64,000 nt of DNA, from assembly GCF_031759225.1 (NCBI RefSeq), contig NZ_CP134494.1, positions 1,610,501-1,674,500 on the forward strand, written 5' to 3'. How positions within the stretch are numbered: the stretch's first letter is position 1; every line of letters begins with the position of its first letter. The DNA comes from Mesobacillus jeotgali. Lineage in GTDB: Bacteria > Bacillota > Bacilli > Bacillales > Cytobacillaceae. This document shows, piece after piece, positions 53,027 through 61,198 of the stretch. The notes under the pieces were generated by a model. It did not search any database. It was not told where the DNA came from and saw only the letters and a list, made by a program, of their open reading frames with translations. The position numbers and the translations under genes are program-made.

Positions 53027-53137
53027 ATTATTAAATTTTTTTTAAAAATCATTGCCCATCGTGTTTATCTTGTCTGACTTATGTAAAATAAAGTTATGTA
53101 CTCAAACAACATATATTTTTGGAATGGTGGGAAAAGA

Positions 53138-53692
53138 ATGGCCGAGAAAAAGAAGAACGAACTATGGGAATGGACGAAGGCACTTCTGATTGCTGTCGTA
53201 CTGGCAGCGGTTATTCGATACTTTTTATTTGCGCCAATAGTGGTGGACGGTTTATCAATGATGCCAACACTCCACGACCAGGACCGGATGATCGTGAACA
53301 AGCTAAGCTATAAAATTGGGGAACCGGAAAGATTCGATATCATCGTCTTTCATGCCCCCGAGAACAAAGATTACATAAAAAGAGTAATCGGCCTTCCGGG
53401 CGATACAGTAGAATATAAAAATGATACGCTCTATGTGAATGGAAAAGCATATGAAGAACCGTACTTGGAAGAATATAAAAAACAGGTGATTGATGGGCCG
53501 CTTACAGATCCGTTCACGCTTGAAGAGAAGATCGGCAGGGAGACTGTTCCTGAAGGCCATCTTTTCGTTATGGGCGATAATCGCCGTTTCAGCAAGGATA
53601 GCCGCCACATTGGAACTGTACCATTTGATGAAGTGCTGGGAAAGACGAGCATCATCTATTGGCCAATTGAGGATATTCGCACTATAGACTAG
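53138..53692 (+). CDS. lepB: Type I signal peptidase
   Basis: Membrane-anchored serine protease that cleaves signal peptides of exported proteins. One N-terminal transmembrane segment (about 13-33) is followed by the catalytic serine S40 in DGLSMMPTL and the general base K81 in YIKRVIGLPGD; the box E motif MGDNRRFSKDSRHIG is present. The 184 residues match the SipS-like class. The start at 53138 is chosen for the ggtggga site and the MAEKKK cytoplasmic tail. B. subtilis lacks a signal peptidase at this exact spot, while many other bacilli have one. Confidence 0.94.
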   Translation: MAEKKKNELWEWTKALLIAVVLAAVIRYFLFAPIVVDGLSMMPTLHDQDRMIVNKLSYKIGEPERFDIIVFHAPENKDYIKRVIGLPGDTVEYKNDTLYVNGKAYEEPYLEEYKKQVIDGPLTDPFTLEEKIGRETVPEGHLFVMGDNRRFSKDSRHIGTVPFDEVLGKTSIIYWPIEDIRTID

Positions 53693-53747
53693 GAAAGCAC
53701 TCCAACATTCATACAGGAGATTGCATAACAGATAGGAGGTGGCTGCT

Positions 53748-54638
53748 TTGACGATCCAATGGTTTCCAGGCCATATGGCGAAGGCTCGCAGAGAGGTCAC
53801 GGAAAAATTAAAGCTTGTGGATGTCATATTTGAATTGGTGGACGCACGGATACCCTATTCGTCCAGGAATCCAATGATTGACGAAATCATCCAGCACAAA
53901 CCGAGAATTGTCTTACTGAATAAAGCGGATATGGCAGATAAAGCCGTAACCGAACAATGGCTTCGCTACTACCGTGAAAAAGGAATCACCGCTCTGGCGA
54001 TCAATTCTCAGGCCGGTACCGGCTTAAAGCAGATAGTCCAGGAGTCAAAGATTCTTCTGAAAGATAAATTTGACCGCCTGAAATCTAAAGGAGTCAAGCC
54101 GAGGGCAATCCGGGCAATGATTGTCGGAATCCCGAACGCTGGGAAGTCGACATTGATCAACAGGCTTGCGGGCAAGAATATTGCCCAGACCGGCAACAGG
54201 CCTGGGGTGACTAAGTCGCAGCAATGGATCAAGATCGGCAAGGAGTTGGAGCTCCTCGATACGCCAGGAATCCTTTGGCCGAAGTTTGAGGACCAGCAAG
54301 TAGGAACAAAGCTTGCAGTTACAGGGGCAATTAAAGATACGATCCTTAACCTTCAGGACCTGGCTGTATATGCTTTGAGGTTCTTGGAAAAGCATTATCC
54401 AGAACGCCTGCAGGAAAGATACAAGCTGTCTGAACTCCCAGAGGAGATTGTAGAGCTATTTGATCAAATCGGTGATTTTCGCGGCTGCAGAATGCCTGGC
54501 GGATACGTGGATTACGATAAAGTGGCAGAGCTTGTAATCAGGGAGATCCGGACTGAAAAGCTAGGTCCATTATCCTTTGAACGTCCTGAGGATTTATCCT
54601 CCTCTGTGTATGAAATAGAAGGCGACTCACAAAAATAA
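53748..54638 (+). CDS. rbgA: RbgA (YlqF), 50S ribosome biogenesis GTPase
   Basis: Circularly permuted GTPase needed for late 50S assembly. G4 [10 protein letters not shown] precedes P-loop GIPNAGKST and G3 DTPGILWPK; the N-terminal [10 protein letters not shown] holds the conserved catalytic histidine. The 296 residues match. The start is TTG at 53748, 8 nt after aggagg; the in-frame GTG at 53739 overlaps the Shine-Dalgarno itself and is rejected. Confidence 0.95.
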   Translation: MTIQWFPGHMAKARREVTEKLKLVDVIFELVDARIPYSSRNPMIDEIIQHKPRIVLLNKADMADKAVTEQWLRYYREKGITALAINSQAGTGLKQIVQESKILLKDKFDRLKSKGVKPRAIRAMIVGIPNAGKSTLINRLAGKNIAQTGNRPGVTKSQQWIKIGKELELLDTPGILWPKFEDQQVGTKLAVTGAIKDTILNLQDLAVYALRFLEKHYPERLQERYKLSELPEEIVELFDQIGDFRGCRMPGGYVDYDKVAELVIREIRTEKLGPLSFERPEDLSSSVYEIEGDSQK

Positions 54639-54666
54639 AGGTCCTGAACTCAGGGCCTTTATTTTT
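54633..54666 (+). terminator. Intrinsic terminator after rbgA
   Basis: The 14-bp stem aaataaaggtcctg / cagggcctttattt has an aact loop and a T tail. Confidence 0.9.
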
Positions 54667-54714
54667 GCTTTCAGATGCCGATACATAATATAGAAGTATT
54701 TTAGGAGAAAATCT

Positions 54715-55485
54715 ATGGGAAAATATACAATTAGTGAAATTGAACAGCTGCTTTTCGGGAAAGAGGAAGCGAATAAAGAAATACTGAAAGTCTTAAAAAA
54801 TGACAGCCGCAAAGGCGTGCAAAAACTCCTCTTGAAATGGGAGAGGCAAGAAGAATTAAAAAAACAAGTCCATGAGCAATTTGTGAACATGACTTCCTTT
54901 GAAAGGAAATGCAAGTCCGAAGGTTTCCATAATATTGCAGGGATTGATGAGGCTGGCCGAGGTCCGCTTGCTGGTCCGGTTGTTGCAGCGGCAGTCATCC
55001 TGCCCGAGAATTTTTACCTTCCAGGTCTCAATGATTCTAAAAAGCTGACAGAATCAAAAAGGGAGGAATATTTTGAAGTCATCATGGCTGAAGCACTTTC
55101 TGTCGGAGTTGGAATAATCAGTGCAGCGGAAATAGATGAAATCAATATCCTGCAGGCAAGCAAAAAAGCGATGCTTACTGCTGTAAACGAATTAGCGGTC
55201 ACTCCCGATTATCTTTTAATAGATGCCGTCAAACTGGACACCCCTTATCCGTTTGAAGCGCTGATCAAAGGGGATTCCAGAAGCATCTCCATCGCGGCAG
55301 CCTCCATTATTGCCAAGGTAACGAGGGATAAGCTTATGAAAGAACTTAGTTTGGTACATCCCCAGTATGGATTCGGGGCAAATATGGGGTATGGAACTCC
55401 AGAACACTTGAATGCCCTAAGAGAGCACGGTGTGACAGAGCACCACAGGAAGTCATTTGCTCCCGTGAGAGAGAGTATTCATTAG
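54715..55485 (+). CDS. rnhB: Ribonuclease HII
   Basis: Removes RNA from RNA-DNA hybrids and single ribonucleotides from DNA. The catalytic signature GIDEAGRGPLAGPVVAAA occurs near residue 77, LIDAVKLDTPY and SIAAASIIAKVTRD follow. An N-terminal extension of about 70 residues precedes the catalytic domain, as in B. subtilis. Length is 256. The site taggaga lies before the ATG. Confidence 0.95.
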   Translation: MGKYTISEIEQLLFGKEEANKEILKVLKNDSRKGVQKLLLKWERQEELKKQVHEQFVNMTSFERKCKSEGFHNIAGIDEAGRGPLAGPVVAAAVILPENFYLPGLNDSKKLTESKREEYFEVIMAEALSVGVGIISAAEIDEINILQASKKAMLTAVNELAVTPDYLLIDAVKLDTPYPFEALIKGDSRSISIAAASIIAKVTRDKLMKELSLVHPQYGFGANMGYGTPEHLNALREHGVTEHHRKSFAPVRESIH

Positions 55486-55506
55486 AATTGGTAAAGCAGG
55501 TGAACC

Positions 55507-57354
55507 ATGGAAACAGGAGCGCTGCAAGGCTTATTTAACCAAAAAACCACACAGCAAATAAAAACAGCGGAATTTAGGCCAGGACAAATCATCAATGGCA
55601 AGATTATAAAGCTATACCCTGAGCAAGTAGCTGAAGTGCAAATCGGGAATCAGAAAATGATTGCTCAATTAGAGGCGCCGTTGTCTGCAAATGAGCGCTA
55701 TTGGTTCCAGGTGCAGCCTGGAGAAGGAAAGGTTCGTTTAAAGGTAATTAGTTCAGGTGCGGAGGATAAAGGACAGCCGGGGAGCCTGGCAAAAATGCTT
55801 GGGGAATTTTCAATGCAGCCCACAAAGGAAAACATTGAACTGGTTCGTTTTTTTATCAAAGAGCAGCTTCCAGTCAACCGGGAACTGCTGAAGCTGGCAT
55901 CAGAGTGGTTAAGTATGGTAGATTCCCGCAGTGCTGGTCAGGATGCTTTAAAAACAATCTTGACTAGGGGCATTCCGGTTACACAGGCGGCGTTTGAGGC
56001 ACTCTATACAGCCACAAAAGAACCATCTTTGGTCTTGTTGATGGAAAAGCTTGAAAAGGCATTAGTTCCACTATCAGACTCCGCTGCAGGTACAAGCCTC
56101 AAAAAACTATTGAATGAGATGCTACCAGCCAATAAAACAACTGCTTCTGAAGGGGCACTGAATCATCTTGCATCGGTGTGGCTCAAGCGGGACGGAAAGG
56201 AAAGCCATGCAGCACTGGAGCTGCTTAAACAGTTTGGAGCAATCCCGCCTAAAAGCAGCGAAAGTTTGCTACTGCAACATATGTTTGACAGGATACAGCA
56301 CTCCAGAGCAGCAGGAGAAGTTTTGCCTGAAGGACTGAATTCCGTCAAAAATATCGTGACACTTGTAGACAATGGTGATCTTGCTGCAGCAAGGCAGATG
56401 ATCACAAGCTTGATTCCTGCAAAAACACAGTCTGCGAATGAATTGATAGAGTCACTAAGCTTTCTATTCTACCGGCCACCAGCAAAAGAAGCGGATATAC
56501 AGCAGGGGTTGCAGGCATTCAAACAGCTAATGTCAACGACGGTTGATGGTGAGTCGATTTCCGCGCTTATCTCCGTAAAGGAAACGTGGCGACAGGCTGG
56601 CATGGACCTTCTAAAAGCTGTCGGGCAGCCTCATTTAACAGGCCTGCATGCGCAGCTTTTATCAGAAGCAGTTGGAAAGGCAGAACAGCCGGCTCCTCTG
56701 CAAGAAACCGGTGCTGCATTTTTCAATGATTCAAAGATTAAAAAATTCCTATCCTCTCTTGGACTGTCTTATGAACACCACTTAGGCGAACTTTTAAAGG
56801 ATGATGAGATTGGCAAGGCACCAGTTTCGGAGACAGTGAAATCCCTGGTGCTGCGCTTGTTGAACGAGAATCCCCCTCCAGCTGTCAAAGAAGCTTCAGA
56901 GCTTCTTTTGAACAAACTCACCGGATTCCAGTTGCTCTCACAGGAAGCAGGTCCGATCCAGCAGCTCGTTGTGCAGATTCCATTTGTACTGGGTGGAAAA
57001 ACGAATGAACTCACGATGCAATGGAGCGGGAAGAAAACAGAAGATGGAAAGATTGATGCTGATTTTTGCCGAGTTCTCTTTTACCTTAAACTTGAACATC
57101 TAAATGATCTGATTGTTGATATGCAGGTCCAGAATCGCGTCATGAGTGTCCAGGTATTTAACGAAAATCCAGCTCTGAAAAAAATGGCTGAACAACTGAC
57201 TCCAGTATTGAAATCGAAATTGGCGAATATTAAGTATCAGCTTTCTTCCGTTCACTTCCAGGTCCCGGGACAATCCCAATCAGGGAGAAACCAGCGCGTT
57301 CTGTCAGATTTATATAGCCAAAAAGAATATAGCGGAGTGGATATCAAAATATGA
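55507..57354 (+). CDS. ylqG: FliK-like hook-length-control homologue (YlqG)
   Basis: 615-residue protein related by position to B. subtilis YlqG. Most of it is a low-identity helical region. The C-terminal part (about 490-595: QLVVQIPFVLGGKTNELTMQ, then RVLFYLKLEHLNDLIVDMQV and NPALKKMAEQL) has the strand pattern of the flagellar FliK C-terminal domain (Flg_hook). It ends 4 nt inside ylqH, an FlhB C-terminal-domain homologue, which repeats the FliK-FlhB partnership of flagellar export. The function is inferred from that pairing and not shown. Confidence 0.7.
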   Translation: METGALQGLFNQKTTQQIKTAEFRPGQIINGKIIKLYPEQVAEVQIGNQKMIAQLEAPLSANERYWFQVQPGEGKVRLKVISSGAEDKGQPGSLAKMLGEFSMQPTKENIELVRFFIKEQLPVNRELLKLASEWLSMVDSRSAGQDALKTILTRGIPVTQAAFEALYTATKEPSLVLLMEKLEKALVPLSDSAAGTSLKKLLNEMLPANKTTASEGALNHLASVWLKRDGKESHAALELLKQFGAIPPKSSESLLLQHMFDRIQHSRAAGEVLPEGLNSVKNIVTLVDNGDLAAARQMITSLIPAKTQSANELIESLSFLFYRPPAKEADIQQGLQAFKQLMSTTVDGESISALISVKETWRQAGMDLLKAVGQPHLTGLHAQLLSEAVGKAEQPAPLQETGAAFFNDSKIKKFLSSLGLSYEHHLGELLKDDEIGKAPVSETVKSLVLRLLNENPPPAVKEASELLLNKLTGFQLLSQEAGPIQQLVVQIPFVLGGKTNELTMQWSGKKTEDGKIDADFCRVLFYLKLEHLNDLIVDMQVQNRVMSVQVFNENPALKKMAEQLTPVLKSKLANIKYQLSSVHFQVPGQSQSGRNQRVLSDLYSQKEYSGVDIKI

Positions 57355-57635
57355 AACCACCAAAGCATACAAGGAAATCAGCTGTTGCCCTCGGGTATAA
57401 TGCAGGAAGTATGGACGCACCTAAAGTGATGGCAAAGGGAAAGGGACTACTGGCTGAACAAATCATTGAAAAAGCCAAGGACCATGATATTCCCATCCAG
57501 GAAGACCCATCACTTGTTGAGGTGTTGAGTCAGCTTGAATTAAATGAACGGATACCAGAGGAATTATATCAAGCTGTGGCGGAAGTATTTTCCTTTGTCT
57601 ATCATTTGGATAAACAAGCAGGGAGAGAAAAATAA
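57351..57635 (+). CDS. ylqH: FlhB C-terminal-domain homologue (YlqH, FlhX-like)
   Basis: 94 residues corresponding to the cytoplasmic domain of the flagellar export protein FlhB. KSAVALGYNAGSMDAPKV, KGKGLLAEQIIEKAKDHDIPI and IPEELYQAVAEVFSFVYHL match FlhB closely. The NPTH autocleavage motif is replaced (HTRK), so the chain resembles the pre-cleaved half, as in the FlhX spare-part proteins of Helicobacter. There is no membrane segment. It is coupled to ylqG by an ATGA overlap. Confidence 0.88.
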   Translation: MKPPKHTRKSAVALGYNAGSMDAPKVMAKGKGLLAEQIIEKAKDHDIPIQEDPSLVEVLSQLELNERIPEELYQAVAEVFSFVYHLDKQAGREK

Positions 57636-57691
57636 TATTTTCACAAGCCACAAGATTCGATATAGTTTTTTCAGGGTTATTTTTTAATAAT

Positions 57692-57724
57692 AAAAGCCGG
57701 GGAATGCAGTCATCCCGGCTTTTT
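57692..57724 (+). terminator. Intrinsic terminator after ylqH
   Basis: The 10-bp stem aaaagccggg / cccggctttt is followed by further T. Confidence 0.9.
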
Positions 57725-57794
57725 GTGTGGGTGGGTATTTCCTATGATATTTTTTTGCAATATTTAAAATGGGGAAATATTTAAATCATAATGG

Positions 57795-57823
57795 TAGACA
57801 ATCAATATTTCATTATATAAAAT
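57795..57823 (+). promoter_or_regulatory. Candidate SigA promoter for sucCD
   Basis: TAGACA (57795-57800), a 17-nt spacer and TAAAAT (57818-57823), within the AT-rich 300-nt gap before sucC, which otherwise holds only the ylqH terminator. Confidence 0.5.
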
Positions 57824-57836
57824 GAAAGCGCAGTCT
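57823..57836 (+). promoter_or_regulatory. Weak cre-like (CcpA) site at the sucC promoter
   Basis: tgaaagcgcagtct has a perfect left half (TGNAARCG) and a poor right half. It starts at the last base of the -10, a position suited to repression. Confidence 0.3.
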
Positions 57837-57935
57837 ATTTTTTAAAAATTTAAATGAATTATATTTTCTACTTAGGAAAGTGTATTTTCAGGGTTCTGGA
57901 GATATGGGTGTTCCTAATAGATAGGAGGATGGGAA

Positions 57936-59096
57936 ATGAATGTCCATGAGTATCAAGGAAAAGAAATCCTCAGAAAATATGGGGTAAAAGTACCTAATGG
58001 GAAGGTTGCTTTTACAGTTGATGAAGCTGTTGAAGCAGCTAAAGAGCTTGGTTCATCGGTAGTTGTTGTAAAAGCTCAGATCCATGCTGGCGGAAGGGGT
58101 AAAGCCGGCGGTGTCAAGGTTGCTAAGAACCTTGATGAAGTACGTACATATGCTTCTGAGATCCTAGGCAAGACACTGGTCACTCACCAGACTGGTCCAG
58201 AAGGCAAGGAAGTAAAACGCCTGTTGATTGAAGAAGGCTGTGACATCAAGAAGGAGTACTATATAGGCCTTGTGCTAGACCGTGCTACTTCACGCGTTGT
58301 CCTTATGGCTTCTGAAGAAGGCGGAACGGAAATCGAAGAAGTTGCAGAAGCGACTCCTGAAAAAATCTTCAAAGAAGAAATCGATCCTGTATTAGGCCTA
58401 ATGCCATACCAGGCTCGCCGTATTGCATTTAATATCAATATTCCAAAGGAACTAGTCAACCAGGCTGTAAAGTTCATGATGGGCTTATATAACGCTTATG
58501 TTGAAAAAGATTGCTCTATCGCAGAGATCAACCCATTGGTTGTAACAGGTGACGGACAGGTAATGGCACTGGACGCTAAGTTGAACTTTGATTCAAACGC
58601 GCTGTACCGCCAGAAAGATGTCCTTGAGTACCGAGATCTTGAAGAAGAAGATCCAAAGGAAATCGAAGCATCGAAGTATGACCTGAGCTATATTTCATTA
58701 GATGGAAATATCGGCTGCATGGTTAACGGTGCCGGACTTGCGATGGCAACAATGGACATCGTGAAGCATTATGGCGGCGACCCGGCAAACTTCCTTGATG
58801 TTGGGGGCGGTGCTACTGCTGAGAAAGTAACGGAAGCATTCAAAATCATCCTTTCAGATCCTAACGTAAAAGGAATCTTTGTTAATATCTTCGGCGGCAT
58901 CATGAAGTGTGATGTAATCGCTACTGGTGTAGTGGAAGCTGCCAAGCAGGTTGGACTTGAAGTTCCGCTTGTCGTTCGCCTAGAAGGTACGAACGTTGAT
59001 CTTGGAAAACAGATTCTAAATGAGTCTGGCTTGAATATCATTGCTGCTGAATCAATGGCAGACGGCGCTGAAAAAATCGTTTCATTAGTTAAGTAG
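57936..59096 (+). CDS. sucC: Succinyl-CoA synthetase beta subunit (ADP-forming)
   Basis: TCA-cycle enzyme making succinate and ATP from succinyl-Co[17 protein letters not shown] opens an ATP-grasp domain; [16 protein letters not shown] and EINPLVV follow, and the C-terminal CoA-ligase domain contains [10 protein letters not shown]. The 386 residues match. A site taggaggatggg precedes the ATG, and sucD follows after 22 nt. Confidence 0.97.
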   Translation: MNVHEYQGKEILRKYGVKVPNGKVAFTVDEAVEAAKELGSSVVVVKAQIHAGGRGKAGGVKVAKNLDEVRTYASEILGKTLVTHQTGPEGKEVKRLLIEEGCDIKKEYYIGLVLDRATSRVVLMASEEGGTEIEEVAEATPEKIFKEEIDPVLGLMPYQARRIAFNINIPKELVNQAVKFMMGLYNAYVEKDCSIAEINPLVVTGDGQVMALDAKLNFDSNALYRQKDVLEYRDLEEEDPKEIEASKYDLSYISLDGNIGCMVNGAGLAMATMDIVKHYGGDPANFLDVGGGATAEKVTEAFKIILSDPNVKGIFVNIFGGIMKCDVIATGVVEAAKQVGLEVPLVVRLEGTNVDLGKQILNESGLNIIAAESMADGAEKIVSLVK

Positions 59097-59118
59097 GATC
59101 GAAAGGAGAGAATTTGAC

Positions 59119-60021
59119 GTGAGCGTATTCATTAATAAAGATACAAAGGTCATTGTTCAAGGAATTACGGGTTCTACTGCCCTTTTCCATACAAAACAAA
59201 TGCTTGAATATGGTACAAAAATTGTTGGAGGAACATCTCCAGGCAAGGGCGGTACAGAAGTAGAAGGCGTGCCTGTATTCAATACTGTACAAGAAGCAGT
59301 TGAGGCAACAGGTGCCAATGCGTCTGTTATCTATGTGCCGGCTCCATTCGCAGCGGATGCGATTGTTGAAGCTGTTGATGCAGAGCTAGATTTGGCAATC
59401 TGTATCACTGAGCATATCCCTGTGCTGGATATGGTAAAGGTGAAGCGTTACATGGAAGGCAGGAAGACTCGCCTTGTAGGACCTAACTGTCCGGGTGTCA
59501 TCACTCCTGAAGAGTGCAAGATTGGAATCATGCCTGGATATATCCATACAAAAGGCCATGTCGGCGTTGTATCACGTTCAGGAACGTTGACTTACGAAGC
59601 AGTACATCAATTAACTCAAGCTGGAATCGGCCAGTCTACAGCTGTAGGTATCGGTGGAGACCCAGTTAACGGAACAAACTTCATCGATGTCCTGAAGGCA
59701 TTCAATGAAGATCCGGACACATATGCGGTCATCATGATCGGTGAAATCGGCGGAACTGCTGAGGAAGAAGCAGCTGAGTGGGTTAAGGCAAACATGACGA
59801 AACCTGTGGTCGGCTTCATCGGCGGAAGAACTGCACCTCCTGGAAAGCGCATGGGCCACGCTGGTGCGATCATTTCAGGCGGCAAGGGTACAGCAGACGA
59901 AAAGATCCGCGTAATGAATGAGTGCGGCATCCAGGTTGCTGAAACTCCATCCGTAATGGGCGAAACACTAATCAAGGTTCTGAAGGAACAAGATCTGTAC
60001 GATCAGTGCAAAACACACTAA
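59119..60021 (+). CDS. sucD: Succinyl-CoA synthetase alpha subunit
   Basis: Binds CoA and carries the phosphohistidine intermediate H247 in [11 protein letters not shown]-terminal [15 protein letters not shown] is the CoA-binding motif. The 300 residues match. The start codon is GTG (59119) after aaaggagag. The operon sucCD is closed by a terminator. Confidence 0.97.
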   Translation: MSVFINKDTKVIVQGITGSTALFHTKQMLEYGTKIVGGTSPGKGGTEVEGVPVFNTVQEAVEATGANASVIYVPAPFAADAIVEAVDAELDLAICITEHIPVLDMVKVKRYMEGRKTRLVGPNCPGVITPEECKIGIMPGYIHTKGHVGVVSRSGTLTYEAVHQLTQAGIGQSTAVGIGGDPVNGTNFIDVLKAFNEDPDTYAVIMIGEIGGTAEEEAAEWVKANMTKPVVGFIGGRTAPPGKRMGHAGAIISGGKGTADEKIRVMNECGIQVAETPSVMGETLIKVLKEQDLYDQCKTH

Positions 60022-60034
60022 AACATTCAATCAG

Positions 60035-60067
60035 ACAGTCCCTCTTGATAAGAGGGGCTGTTTATTA
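60035..60067 (+). terminator. Intrinsic terminator after sucD
   Basis: The stem cagtccctct / agaggggctg (one T-G pair) is followed by tttatta. Confidence 0.75.
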
Positions 60068-60084
60068 ATCCCAGGGGGAAGCAT

Positions 60085-60939
60085 ATGGATGGAGTGAAAA
60101 AGAAACTAATCCAGCTTGTCCATAGCAGAAATGCGAGTTGGAAAGCTATATATTCTGCACTTAAAGCAAGCTCAGCATTAACTGATTCAGAAACTGCAAA
60201 GTATTCCTCTAGCACTCCTCGAGCGCAGCAACACATCAGAGACCATCAATCAGTTCCCATCGACAAACTTCTCAATGACTATGCCTCAAAGAATATTCAC
60301 ATGATCACTTTTTTTGACGACAATTACCCAATCGAGCTTAAGACAATCTATCAGCCTCCCTGGATCCTCTTTGCCAGGGGAGATATTTCTTTGTTAAGGA
60401 ACACAAAGAGTCTTGCAGTGGTTGGTTCCAGAAATGCCTCATCATATGGCTTAGAAGCGATTGAGTATCTATTTCCTTCATTAATAGGTCAGAACATACA
60501 GATTGTAAGCGGGCTGGCAAAAGGCATTGATGCCCATGCCCACAAAACAGCCATTAAGTTGGGTGGGAAAACAATTGGTGTGATTGCTGGCGGGTTTAAT
60601 AATCTCTATCCTAAGGAAAATATTAAATTGGCAGAGTATATGATGGAAAAACATCTAGTATTATCAGAGTATCCCCCAGCGACAATGCCGGCAAAGTGGC
60701 AATTTCCAATGAGAAACAGGATTATCAGCGGCCTTTCCCGAGGAACACTCGTCATTGAAGCGAAAAAAAAGAGCGGCTCTTTGATCACAGCAGATTTTGC
60801 ATTGAATGAAGGCAGGGATGTATTTGCCGTCCCCGGCAGCATATTGACTCCTGATTCAGATGGAGTCCATTATTTAATCCAGCAAGGTGCCAAACTGGTC
60901 AAAAGTTCCGACGATATTTTAGAGGAACTTGGTATGTAA
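60085..60939 (+). CDS. dprA: DprA, DNA-processing protein for transformation
   Basis: Loads RecA onto incoming single-stranded DNA during natural transformation. The Rossmann-like core is visible as VVGSRNASSYG, VSGLAKGIDAHAHKTA, IAGGFNNLYPKEN and FPMRNRIISGLS, with AVPGSI near the end. The 284 residues are slightly shorter than some homologues; no extra C-terminal winged-helix domain is evident. The RBS is cagggggaagc. The gene lies between sucD and topA, as in bacilli. Confidence 0.95.
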   Translation: MDGVKKKLIQLVHSRNASWKAIYSALKASSALTDSETAKYSSSTPRAQQHIRDHQSVPIDKLLNDYASKNIHMITFFDDNYPIELKTIYQPPWILFARGDISLLRNTKSLAVVGSRNASSYGLEAIEYLFPSLIGQNIQIVSGLAKGIDAHAHKTAIKLGGKTIGVIAGGFNNLYPKENIKLAEYMMEKHLVLSEYPPATMPAKWQFPMRNRIISGLSRGTLVIEAKKKSGSLITADFALNEGRDVFAVPGSILTPDSDGVHYLIQQGAKLVKSSDDILEELGM

Positions 60940-61107
60940 TGTGAAATTATCGTATAAAATGCTTAGAAAAAGTTAAAAAAGTTTCGTAAATATACTTTTT
61001 TATTAAGTTATTTTTATATTTGAGTGAAAATTTACATCAAAAAGGTTGAAATAATTTTCAATCTGTTATACATTTTGCATCAGGTATTTTAAAAATTATA
61101 AGTTAGT

Positions 61108-61121
61108 TGAAACCGTTTACT
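61108..61121 (+). promoter_or_regulatory. Near-consensus cre (CcpA) site upstream of topA
   Basis: tgaaaccgtttact matches 13 of 14 positions of the cre consensus TGWAANCGNTNWCA. It lies 12 nt upstream of the topA -35. Confidence 0.5.
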
Positions 61122-61133
61122 TTAAAGGTTAAT

Positions 61134-61162
61134 TTGACAACATTAAGGTATGTTGATAATAA
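61134..61162 (+). promoter_or_regulatory. SigA promoter of topA
   Basis: Perfect TTGACA (61134-61139), a 17-nt spacer and TAATAA (61157-61162), or GATAAT with a 15-nt spacer. The rest of the 60940-61198 gap is AT-rich without a terminator for dprA that I can see. Confidence 0.65.
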
Positions 61163-61198
61163 TGAATGTAATTTTATACCTCTAAGGAGGACAATTGG

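Noticed and set aside
52728..53045. Open frame overlapping the end of rplS
   Set aside because: It shares most of its length with rplS in another frame and continues through the rplS terminator.
53739..53747. GTG start for rbgA
   Set aside because: The GTG overlaps the Shine-Dalgarno AGGAGG; the TTG at 53748 has proper spacing and gives the family N-terminus.
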